Source: Favolaschia claudopus | Lineage: Eukaryota; Basidiomycota; Agaricomycetes; Agaricales; Mycenaceae | Direction of reading: 5' to 3' | NCBI GenBank assembly: GCA_037176885.1 | Contig: JAWWNJ010000010.1 | Span: 1,302,001 to 1,366,000 of the forward strand | Length of the DNA stretch: 64,000 nucleotides | Shown here: positions 11,102-21,652 of the stretch, piece by piece | How the letters are laid out: every line of letters begins with the position of its first letter | Numbering within the stretch: position 1 is the first letter of the stretch | Program-made: the position numbers and the translations under genes | The notes under the pieces: model-generated | What the model was told of the DNA's origin: nothing | The model's input: the letters and a program-made list of their open reading frames with translations, nothing else | Databases searched by the model: none

Positions 11102-14100
11102 CGTAAAGTAGGCAAAAGGGCGGGCGCCGACCCATTTTTGTACTCCCTTTTTATGGTCGTCGGAATCAAGATCTCAGCGGACAGTGTGGTTGGAAACAAG
11201 TCAATGAGATTGACGGCAATCAACACGGCAATCCTTCTGCGACAGTTTTCCCGATTAGTAACACTGCATGTACGCATCGAAGTTCTTGGGACCCACGCAA
11301 AGGTGCGCAACTGGGGCACTAAAGGGCCGCGATTGCCTCATTCTCAGCAACACCATTCATTCTTGTTTATTTTTGCTCTGGACCACCTGGTCTCTAACGA
11401 GTTACAGCACCTTGTGTGCTCAGCTCGTCCGAGTCCTCACTCACCGGGATTCTTGACAGCAATGACATCTGCGTCTCGGGAAGAGGAAGAGCATTCATAC
11501 GGATGCCAATTTCTCCGACTGAAGCTGCCTAGGAAATCCGATTAATTCATTCTCATCTTGTCCTCAAATCGACGTCACTGCACGACCAATGTCTTGTCGA
11601 CGACTCGAATATCTTCGTATCTTGAGGACATACCTGGCGGCAAATGTATACCTCCTAGTATCGATGCTCGACAAGGATCTCGTTTCATTGCCCTACTCAG
11701 AGTTCTATCAGCGCGGAAAAACCCCGAATCCCCGTTTCGGACTTTCTGGCACTTCGACACCTTCGAAATGACAAGTGACTGAAAGGCTTTCAGTCAGCGT
11801 CCAAAAACTGCGTTCTCCACTGTGCCTTCATGTGCAAGGGCGGGTGTCCGATCATCGGCTCGCTTTTAAAGGCATCCCGTCGAGTCGTGTACGGTAGCGT
11901 CAAAGAACCTGCTCTATGATGACTGGTCGGATATTCTCTGAAATTGACGGATCTGGCCATAGTTTCCCGTTTTATATGGCCCTGGGAAGCGATACATCAG
12001 TGTGTTCGCGTGCGCAGTGGGAAGCACATCCTACGCTGGGTCGATAACCAGACAACACCCTATCGCCGAGGCAACACCTTGCAACACTGTTAGAATTGCA
12101 GAACCCGAGATGAGAGAATTAAGAATGGCCTCCTTGACACGGTCAACAAAAATATACAATTCATACATCACAGATCTGCGTTATAACAGTGAGTAACACA
12201 ACTGAACTGACTTGACATTGCCATTGTGGCGCTGCCACCAATCTCTTTCATGGGTCCGGAAACCTACCCGTGCTTGGAGAGTTGAACCTTTTCGATTCTC
12301 AGAGACTCTCAGACTCCTCCTTTCACTTGGAGCCGTCGTCATTGACTGAGCACTTGCGGGATGCCAGCATCGACTTCTCTTCTCCATCATACATGCGGTT
12401 CACTTGAAGGTCGCCACGGTAGTTCTGGGACCCTATCGGATTGTGCTTTCTACGGCCCGGCCGAAGGCGCTACTTCTTGACTTCAGAAGTCGAGCCTCGT
12501 TCGAGAATTAAGGCACCCGAAGGAAGACTCAGGTACCGTGCGGGCTGGAGGAGGAGTCTCGGGGACCTGCATTCGAGCTGGAGGAGGAGTTTCGGGGACC
12601 TGCATTCGAGCTGGCCAAGTCTATGAATGCGATCGAAGGCGAGCGGAAGTTACAAACCACAGATACGAGGACATTTTTTGTTGTAGCGTCTGTTTACAAG
12701 AGACTAAGCAGAAGTCATAGCTGAGTCCAGTACTTACCGTTTCCCTACTTAGATTTGCCTTCGCCCAGTCATCGCGCGATTACGAAACTATTGCGGGTGA
12801 ACCTGACCCGAGTCCGCTGCTCAGAATGGTTCAGCTGAATATAAGAATAGGCCTGTCTGATAAGCATTCATAAATGAGAACATAGACAGATAACTTTACG
12901 AAGTCTTCCTCTCGTGATGCGGCAGAAATACGCCCATCTTGATGCTACGGGCAGGTGGTGTACCTGTGTAAATTTAGGGGAATCGAACGGGCCGAAGCTA
13001 GCATAAAGAGGACCGTGAAGTGATTTACCGCTCATATAGCACGGAAGTTGCACTGCGATAGCCTTCCTAGGGCGCCACGAATTCTTGAACCTGTTCACGA
13101 CTAACCTGCAGACCTAGAAAGCCTCATCCAGTATGTACTACTCACTTCGTCGTGATGAGAAGTGGCAATTGGCGTACGCAGGGACTCAGGTAGGTTGGAG
13201 CTCGGCGGGCGAAGGAGTGCGAAGGCAGCGAATTATCAGGGCGAGAAACGGGAGCAAGGGATGGTTGGGGAGGGTTGCTGTTCCGAACGATTTGCTATAA
13301 CGATCTGAAAACTGAGGGAGGGACGAACTTGGACGGGGGTCGAGACGGTCAAGGCAAGGCGATACAGTGCGGAGCGAAGAGTTCGGAGGAGGAAAAGAAT
13401 CTATGCTGATAAATGAGGCGAGCGTCGCGGTGAAGTATAGTCTAACCAATTCGAATGGCTTGAATCAAGAAATTCCTATTCAATTGACAGAAAGTAACAT
13501 CATAGGCTGCACCACTAGTTTGGCGGTAGAGAAGACAAAGTTCTGTCAATCTCTGGGCAGAGTAAGTGCTGGAGGCCGGCACAGTTGAACGAACGAGGCC
13601 AGAACAGGGTTGTGTGCCTGAATCGTGACTTGCCAGAGACGTCACTGAAGAGCTAAGAAGCTGCTAATTGGTATCTTATTTCATTCCTACCCTTTCACCG
13701 ACAGAACTCACCATCTATGTCCGTCAATTGATCAAACTCCGTCGACTTGAATGCCTGGGCTCGAGAAAATTCAGGTTTCTTAGCAATTTCTTAGCCGTTC
13801 TGGCGTCACCGGTAGCAAACCACTGGCAGAGATCAATAGTAGCATAGAAGGCAACGAGTCGAACGGAGAAGAGAAAGAGACGCAGGCAGCCTGAGGGACA
13901 TATATGCATTGAGAGTTGACGACGCACTGCACAGTGAAGGCTCAGAAGAAGGTTCGGAACAAGCCGGCGTTTGACGCCGGTCGACGCCGCGTGACCAAAT
14001 AGATGAATCCAACAAACAATTTGGCAAGTACTGCTTTCGTCAGAACCTTTGTGCCTGTCGAAGTGCGCAAGTAGAGCGAAAATGTTGACTCAAATATCGA

Positions 14101-14653
14101 ACTCCGGAGTTGAGTTCACGTACTAGGTGATTCGCCCTTGTATCTGCCCGGGCCCAGGTCGCCGACTCGGAACTTTTGATTAAGTATACTTATCATCGGT
14201 GAGCTGACAGACTCTGGCTACACTTCTACAATCGGAATCATTCATAGCGAGATATTCGGCTCCGTGGAAGTATAGGATTCAGAGGGAGTTACTTTCGCGT
14301 TCGAATCCGAGTCGAATCACGAGCAAAAACCTCCTTTCTCAACCTCCGAGTCCTTTAGGTATATTCGTGCAATGCGCTAGCAGGCCAGAGCCGCTCCCAC
14401 TGTTGAGTCAGCTGAAAACTAATCTGAGATCGCTCTCTCTCGCTATTCGCGCACACTGTAATTATCCAGTTAGTTGAACGAGATTTCAACATGTCCGAGA
14501 TGCCCGGATTTCAACATGCTCATCAGATTGCGCATCAAAATCTCACGCCTTGAACACTTCTCCTTCCACCATCACCAACTCAAATCCTGAATCCACAGCT
14601 ATTCTGGCAGCACGTCCCCTCGCACTGGGTCTTTCCCCAATCTTTTCCTGAGG
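11102..14653. other. Gene-poor 3.5-kb region
   Basis: Only short open frames on both strands, none with a recognisable domain. It contains one 33-bp tandem duplication (12544-12609). The part next to 14654 should be the promoter of the first tannase-family gene. No transposase, reverse transcriptase, tRNA or long terminal repeat could be recognised. It may be decayed repeat DNA. Confidence 0.5.
12544..12609. repeat. Tandem 33-bp duplication
   Basis: Two adjacent copies of a 33-nt unit beginning GCTGGAGGAGGAGT and ending GACCTGCATTCGA, differing at one base (C/T at position 15 of the unit), followed by the first bases of a third copy. The unit is a multiple of three and stays open as SWRRSFGDLHS in one frame, but that frame has no other gene-like feature. 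Confidence 0.85.
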
Positions 14654-16457
14654 ATGGGTTTCCTTACATTCGATTTCAAATTCATCTCGAAACTTCTGTG
14701 GACAACTGGTCTCCCGCTATTTTCGGCCTGGACGGAGAGTCCTCGATTCAGAGATCAGCACTCGAAGTGTCTTTCGCTCGTGTCGCATTTGAAACTCGAA
14801 AATACAACTATTATAGATGCCTCCTATGTTGCCGCAGGCTCTAAAGTATCTACCCTTGGGACATGCCAGGACACAGCCGACGTGAACGTCCCACTCTGCC
14901 GCGTCCAATTCTTCACCAATACAACCAATACCTCGGTAGTTCACGCGGAAGCATGGCTCCCTGACGAATGGTATGGCCGATTCTTAGGACTCGGAAATGG
15001 TGGTCTTGGTGGATGTAAGTTTCCGCATCTCTTTACACCAATATCTACTGAATCTTCTTTTCAGGCATCGATTACGCACATCTCGACTATGGCACATCTC
15101 TCCACTTTGCTACTGTCGCATCGAACAATGGCCATGACGGGCAGGGTGGTGCGCCGTTCTTTGGAAAACCGGAGGTCATCAACGATTTCGCTTTCCGTGC
15201 CATACATGTGGAGGCAGTCATCGGGAAACAGATCGTCGAAGCCTACTACGGGCTTCCTCACAGCAAGTCGTATTATCTCGGATGCTCTACAGGTGGTCGG
15301 CAGGGCACCCAAGCGGCACTCAAGTTTCCTGAAGATTTCGACGGGATCGTCGCCGGCGCGCCAGCCACAGATTTCAACCATCTCGTTCATTGGACAAATA
15401 TGCTCGGTCGATATATTGGTACCCCCGAACCCGAATCATCACCTTCCTTCATCCCGGCGGAACTATGGGAAGTCGTGGCCAAGGAGGTGATGCGCCAATG
15501 TGACGACCTTGACGGAGTTCAAGACGGCATCATCACCGACCCAGACAGTTGCGATTTTCGGGCGGAATCTCTACTTTGTTCAGATGCTGTTGCTGACAGC
15601 CCGTGTCTCACTGAACCCCAGGTTGAAGCCTTGAGGAAAATATATTCTCCACTCTACGACCGAAATGGCGAGATGCTGTACCCCCGCTTCGACCCTGGGG
15701 CCGAAAGCATGCCCGCCGACATGTTCATCGGAGAGGTCACCGAGCGTGCCGGAGTGAGCATGCATATTCCATCGCAGCCTTGGGACATGGTTGACTGATC
15801 AACGACTTGGTATCAGGATTGGATGAAGTATGTCGTCCTCAACGATACGGAATTCGATTTTCGCGACTATGGGCCAAAATACGCCGTCCTGATGGACCAG
15901 ATTAACCCAGGCGGAATTGCGACATTCGATGGCAATATGTCGGCATTCCGCGATCGTGGCGGCAAGTTTCTTACATATCATGGGCGAATTGACTCCGTAC
16001 GTGACTCCTGCGCTGAATTAAATTCCGTCCTAACGGATTTCTGCTTGGTCCATTCCCCGAAGGTCATCGCCTCTGGTAATTCCAAACGTGTTTACGACCT
16101 AATCTCACGAACACTCGGCATGCCATCGCTCGATTCGTTTTATCGCTTGTTCCTTGTTCCCGGAATGAGTCACTGTACATTCGGTCCAGGCGCATCGCGA
16201 TTCGGGTGAGTTTCCAGTGATCTAACATCCGTTGATAACAACCCATTTCGTTCAGGCAAGTACGGCAGGAATCTAACGCAATCAACGCCAGCTCCCATAA
16301 CATCCTCCTGGCGCTAGTGGATTGGGTTGAAGGCGGGTTGGCTCCCGATACAATTATTGGTACTACGGAGGACGGGAAATCGACGCGTGTGCATTGCCGA
16401 TATCCTCACCGAAGTGTGTGGGACGCAGAGAAGGGAGCTTTCCGTTGCGAGGAGTAG
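14654..16457 (+). CDS. Tannase/feruloyl esterase family protein, copy 1
   Basis: A five-exon gene of the tannase/feruloyl esterase B family (secreted serine esterases acting on gallate or ferulate esters). It starts MGFLTFDFKFISKLLWTTGL, a plausible signal sequence. Family motifs: WLPDEWYGRFLGLGNGGLGG, NNGHDG, GCSTGGRQGTQAALKFPEDF (Ser nucleophile preceded by Cys), YHGRIDS (catalytic Asp) and VHCRYPHR (catalytic His followed by Cys). The adjacent Cys-Ser, Asp and His-Cys residues reproduce the CS-D-HC arrangement known from fungal FaeB. Conserved Asp-rich DDLDGVQDGIITDPDSCDF fits the calcium site in the lid. Introns follow GLGG, EVTERAG, GRIDS and ASRFG. The gene lies tail-to-tail with orphan gene A. 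Substrate (tannin or feruloyl ester) is not decided by sequence. Confidence 0.88.
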
Positions 16458-16805
16458 GATTTGGCGCTCGAAGCTTGCAAACGTAGGCACGAGCGTATCG
16501 TATTTTCTGTGAGCAGGCGAACTGAAGAGTCAACGTTCGCTCAACAAAGCGAAAATCGGGAAAGTATTTCTTGCTGATAGACGTATACCGCAGGAGGGCT
16601 TATGTGTTCTGTTTTGAAGAGACTAATGTTAGAACTTGGCAAATATTTTTCCTTTGAGAAAAATTATATCGAGATCCCCGACAGAATATCAGCGCCGAGT
16701 GCCAGCTCAACACTCATGCCAATACGTAGTGGTGCGACCACCTCTGGCTCATCAAATTCTCCGTGTCAGTGTCAGTCGGAAAGAAAGTAAGACGGGTAAA
16801 CAAAA
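16458..16805. other. Convergent spacer, tannase copy 1 and orphan A
   Basis: About 350 bp between the two stop codons. Nothing coding is seen. The end next to orphan A keeps some similarity to the matching spacer after A'. Confidence 0.5.
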
Positions 16806-17506
16806 TCAGCACTCCGTCTCCGACTCTGAGTCACTAAAACCACCATCCATTTCCGTGATATCTCTGCCCTTTGCCACCCATCTAGCTTTCTTGCGCGCCA
16901 TCCTCTCATGATAGGCCCATGTCAAGGGCAATCGGTACCACGCAAGAGTCGAATCAAGGGATGGATCCTGGTCTACGCCGAACGCTATTTTTGCGGCACA
17001 AATGACGCGGTCATTTGCCGCATTCATCGATCGCGAGGTGTGGTTTGCAGCGGGGTCGACGTCGTTGAAGAATGCAATAAGATACATTTTTCCATCCGGA
17101 CCAGGGTAGGGGAGTGGTCTAGGTACATATCTGGGGAGGGAATCATTCTTTCAAGCTGACGAGCATAAGAAAGTCTTTGAAAGCGCACTTGCAGTCAGGA
17201 TCCCGAACCTGACGCCACTTCTTGGAAACCACATCGCTGTGATTGCAGGAGTCCACGAGTTCGCTTTCTCCAACACTAAGGTTCTTGTAGAGCTTCGAAT
17301 AACCGCAGACCCAAGCAAGGGCGTAAAGTGGCGCCGGGCGGTCGTTTAGAGGCATTCCTTTCAGAGGTGGGGGGTTGTTGGTGGGAAGCCGACGAGGAAA
17401 TCTGCAAACAAGGCGAGTAAGATTCAAACTTAAACTCTCGCAATACGAAGATTTCCGGTCACCGAACAATGCGCTCATTCGACAACTGGGTGGTCTCGTT
17501 GGTCAT
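16806..17506 (-). CDS. Orphan family protein A (193 aa)
   Basis: Three exons encode 193 residues: MTNETTQLSNERIV in exon 1, then FPRRLPTNNPPPLKG and YALAWVCGYSKLYKNLSVGE with VVSKKWRQVRDPDCK in exon 2, then YVPRPLPYPGPDGKMYLIAF, SRSMNAANDRVICAAKIAFG, DPSLDSTLAWYRLPLTWAYH and an acidic tail ending SDSESETEC. No known domain is recognised. The same blocks occur in B, B' and A' in this window (ALAWV...LF/YxNL, RW/KW, DP, YPGP-G-FYLIA, SR/NRS, WYRWPL), so they form one gene family with the same exon phases. There is no signal peptide, membrane helix or cysteine pattern. It is a near-duplicate of A' in opposite orientation and sits tail-to-tail with a tannase-family gene. Function unknown. Confidence 0.7.
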
Positions 17507-17804
17507 GGCGGTTGATGATAAGTGACAATTTTTGATTTTGACAGCCGTTCGGCGGGTTCGATTTTGGCTTTGTTGTGCCGACACGAGACGTCACGTCACA
17601 TGGCCCGTGTCACAAACTTGTTCTTCGCGTTCACCACTAATTTTAAAAAAGAAAACTTCAAGAAAAGGGATCCCTACCACGCCAACCACTAGAGCTATCA
17701 TCGTTCGCAGGCTCCCATTTACTTGACTCACTGATAGAAAGCGGGGAGAATTGACATTTGCGTCCTGCCACCGTCGTCGCACCGACCGACACACCTTGAC
17801 ACCG

Positions 17805-18949
17805 ATGAGGTGAGTTCTCCTACGCTCCAATATGCAGATAAAATCAGCTTTGCTCAGCTTAGCTCAGATTTCCCGCAACTTTACCAATCACCCACCCTCC
17901 AATGGCGCACGGAAAACGCGATACCGAGGGCCACCCAACCCCACGATATGTATTGGCTTGGGTTGTAGACCATCGCACTCTCTTCACCAACCTCGGAGAC
18001 GGGGTATTTGGCGTCGTACACAACCGTAACCTATCAAACACAGTGAGGAAGAGATGGTGGGCGGACCCAAGGACAGAGAAGTACGTCTAAATCCTGTCTG
18101 CATTCTTTCTATCCTGTAGACTCAGCGACTGCTGACAGTGTCGTTTTGGAACCGCTGGCATACCCCGGGCCGAGTGGCGACGACTTCTACCTCATCGCCA
18201 TGCACAATATAACAGAGTCGGACCACATCAACCGCTCGCTGACCGCGTTTCCTGGTGGGGATCCCGGGATTCAAGCTGCGAGAGAGGCCTTCGCGATGCA
18301 TCTGTCTCCCGAGCTTGAACATACCTTGAAGTGGTATCGATGGCCGTTGGTGCGCCTGCGCAAGAAGCCGCTCAAGCAAAAGCCAGAGAAGGAGCAGCAG
18401 CAAAAGCAAGAGGAGAAGGAAGCTTCCCAGGAGAAGGCGGGCGAGGAGCAGCAACAATCGCAAGATCTAGACCAACACCCAGTGGACGAGCCGCGCAGAG
18501 AATTTGCCGATGGCTGCATCACGGATGGTGACAATCAGGTCTCGACAGGGGACAAATCAAAATTGAGTGGCGGGCGCGAGCTGACGAAAGCGAACAGCTC
18601 TCGCACCCTTGGGAAGCGTACAAGACAAGAGGTCGACCCCGGCCCCGAGATCTCTCAGGTCCCGCGAATCGAGATTGATTCCGATGCGCCATCAGCTCGA
18701 CGGGACGCTCTCTGCGACTTAGAGGAAAGTCTCGAAGAACAGGAGCTCGAGGAGCTCCGGGAATGGGTTCGAGAACGCGCGCGAATATTGCGCCAGGCAG
18801 CCGAGATCATGGAGGAGCAAGCAGCACTGGCAGAACTTAGCGGAAACTCGGAATGGATTAAGTCGATTCGGAGACGGGATGTGGGTCGCGATGTTGTAGA
18901 CATGGTGGTTGAATACGCGCGAGACCGAGCGGGAGAGTCGACAGGCTGA
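17805..18949 (+). CDS. Orphan family protein B (342 aa) with C-terminal coiled coil
   Basis: Three exons (17805-17809, 17868-18080, 18139-18949) join in frame to 342 residues. The first coding exon is only five bases (ATGAG). Residues 1-140 align with orphan A: FPATLPITHPP, PRYVLAWVVDHRTLFTNLGD, VRKRWWADPRTE, YPGPSGDDFYLIAMHNI, INRSLTAFPGGDPGIQAARE and LKWYRWPLVRLRKK. Exon 2 has the same length (213 nt) as in A'. Residues about 140-190 are Lys/Gln/Glu-rich, and the C-terminus contains a predicted coiled coil (LEESLEEQELEELREWVRER onward). The highly charged middle suggests a nuclear or scaffolding protein, but nothing proves this. It is divergent from A, with a 298-bp shared promoter region. 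No signal peptide. Function unknown. Confidence 0.7.
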
Positions 18950-21652
18950 GGGCTTGGGCAGGGGATACAGTAGCAGCGCGAAGACAAGTTGACACAATAT
19001 CATAGCGTATGTCGATCTTGGGGGCGAAGATATTTCGTAGAGGTCGAAGTGAATATTTTGGATGGACTGATACGACGACACTACGACCGGATACAGGCGA
19101 AAGGTGTCTGAGGTGGATGATGATAAGTAAGAGAAAGCGATGGGACGCCGTGGAGGGGAAGGAGGAGCAACAGACAGAGGCGTAGCATCGAAAGCAACTT
19201 CAATCGCGCTCTTAAGTATTCTTCATTATATTGAAAAAACTTTTATCGTTATGTACAAGATCGCTGAACGCGAAACGGAAAATAGATTGAGCCTTTTCTG
19301 TGATTCTCTTCGCTGGACAGCACTTCAACACATCAACACAAAACGGCGGCAATCCATTGACCTCGTTCGAACCAGAGGGTCGAGCCGAGCAGCGGAGAGT
19401 GGTAGAATCCAAGCATAGCGTGAAAGCGAAAGTCGAATCAAAGCCGACGCAGTGCAAGCAAGCTGAATAGTGACGTTCCGTTTGTTTCCATTCCAAGCTT
19501 CCTTCCTTCGTTGTCGACGCGACCCTAAGTCGATGAGAGCAGGATCGAGACTCCCAACGCGCGTTTGCGTTGTCCGGCTCGAATTGACGCTGCAGAGCCG
19601 TGGCGAGACGGGTTTGCTGATGTCAAGGCGGGAGCGTCAGGCTTGAGACGATACACGCGATTCAGCCGAGGTCGACGGGGAGGGAGGCATCGGCAGGCGT
19701 AGCTTTGGGCACCCTAGAACTTGGCGTAGATCGCAGAGTTGGGAGTGGGCGGCGACGAGGGCGGCGCCGTATTGAGAGACGAGACGGCGGGGTTGGGCTT
19801 GCAAGGCGCAAGGCGAGAGCGTCAAGGTTGAAGCGATTCGGCGGAGGTCAATGAGGTGGTGTTGTAGAGGGAAGCGTTGTGGGGCGTAACTCTGTGTATT
19901 GCACAATTGGTAGACGGCGAAGTTGGGAGTGGGCGGAGACGAGACGCAGTATTGCTCTTCCTAATGCTGAGACGGAAGCGTTGAGCTTGAGAAAATACAG
20001 ACGATTTCGGCGAGCGGAGTTGTCGAAGAGGCGTAGCGTTGGGCATTCAGCCTTTCTTGCTTGAGATATGGCAGAGCAGAGTTGAGAGTGGGCGTTGATC
20101 GACGAGGCAGCGGGTGCAGCGCCGCAGCCGTCGACTTGCTGTTCTTCCATGCTGCAAGGCAATGTGAGCACACATTCCGTTCTTCCTTCGAAACCGACCG
20201 AACTCACCTTGACTTTTCAGGTAGAGACCGAGTCGCCGCCGGGAGCGCGATCGACGAAACCCGGCGCGGCGGGTTTGCGCCCTTCGGCTCGAGTCGAGGC
20301 GGGGTATGGGGTATTGTTTCAAGCCGGCGCCGAGACTAATCCGACGAATCGGGACGCCGGGTAGCAAGTTGTTGGTACTTGGAACGGCTTATATTTGGGT
20401 ATGTAGATAGACGGCGGAGTTGGGGATGGAGCGGGACGCGGCGCCGGTGGACGAAATGGCGGGTGCGGAGGTGGAGAGGGGCTGGAAGGAAAAGTAAGAT
20501 AAGTGAGAAAAAGATGAAAATAAGAGGGCAACGCCACGCACCGTTCGCGTGGCGCCGACGCCGCGCCAAAAAACCAAAACCATTCAAGTCCACCGTCAAC
20601 CTACACGCCTCGTTCCTCGTCGTATTCGGTCGGGGCGCCGCCGGTTGTACTCGGGCGGGAGAGGGGTAAGTGGATGTTGCGCTGAGAAGTAAGTGAGTTA
20701 GCGTTCCGTTTATTTTTGTTTCCATGCTTACCTTTGCCATCGACGCCCCAGACGTCGGGAATGGAAATCGACGGCGCTCGGCGCGCGTTGGCTCCAACGC
20801 GCGGGTAGATTTCCGTCGAGTTGAGAGGCAGTTTGTTGTTGATTTGAGGGTGTACGTGTCGGATGCCGAAACGTGTGCGAACAAAAGGGCGGAGGCGCGG
20901 CGGAGGAAGGGGAGGGGAGCGGGGAGAGAGAAGAGGCGGGGGGAACGAATCGCATGCAGTAGATTGTTGGGGTTGGTCAGGGCATGGACGGCGGTGACGT
21001 GGCGCTGATAGACGAAACGGCTGCGGGCTGTGAAAGAAAGTCAGAATGAGTAAAAGGAAAGAGGAGCGGGCTACGCACCCTGGATTACCGCTCGAGTGCG
21101 CATCCGACGCCATAATTAACGAGAAAGTGAGTGGGGGAATGCCGAGGGAACGAGCTGGGGGAGAGCGCGTTAGACAGAAAGGACGAGGAAAGCGTGAGTA
21201 CGACGCATCTAGAGTAAACGTCGTCCGAACTACGCTTGACGCGTTGAGGGACGCGTTTGAACGAAGCGGTCGCAAACGTTGACGCGCGCGTTGAGGAGGA
21301 AGGGGAAGAGCGAGGGAATGGTGGGAGAAGAGCAGAGCAGAGGAGACGGCGGGTGAGAGAGGGAGTGTCGAGGGAGATGAAGAGACGAACAAGAGCAGAC
21401 GGCGTTGCTTTGGGCGGTGGTACACGGAGTGAGTACTCGTGAGTCTTGAATCGGGGGGACGTGTTCGCGGGCTCGAGCCGAGGTATTCATCTTGTTGAGA
21501 AACGGGTAGCCTGTCGCTATGGGGTTGAACGAGAGAGAGGAGACGCGTCGAGGGGCGGTGTTGACTGCGGCGGTTGAGCAGTGTAGAACGAGGCGGTGAC
21601 CTATTTATTCGCGGGTGAGTGACATCAGAAACAAACAACTTCAATTCCCGCC
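18950..21652. other. 2.7-kb intergenic region with degenerate repeats
   Basis: No supported gene. The plus strand is strongly purine-biased over long stretches (GAG/GGA-rich), which leaves spurious long frames such as 20601-21788 on the minus strand. A degenerate tandem array is at 19621-20110 and a weaker related copy near 20400. Short related stretches around GTTCCGTTTGTTTCCAT recur near 19470 and 20700. The part before 21653 should be the Skt5-like promoter and 5' leader. Confidence 0.5.
19621..20110. repeat. Degenerate tandem repeat, period about 160-180 bp
   Basis: Three imperfect copies share the blocks GAGCGTCA-GGTTGA, CGGCGGAGGTC, GGCGTAGC-TTGGGCA and GTTGGGAGTGGGCGG. The last block occurs near 19738, 19921 and 20081, and a relic of it (GGAGTTGGGGATGGAGCGG) near 20412. 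Confidence 0.6.

Larger units (their letters stand above)
14654..17565. repeat. Left arm of a 3-kb inverted segmental duplication
   Basis: Contains a tannase-family gene (+) and orphan gene A (-). The mirrored arrangement, A' (+) then tannase-family copy 2 (-), occurs at 26573-29572. Orphan A and A' have the same genomic length (701 bp), and their promoters and first introns are nearly identical. The outer edge of homology beyond the A start is about 17565, where the sequences abruptly diverge. The tannase halves are more diverged, so the far edge is approximate. Confidence 0.7.
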
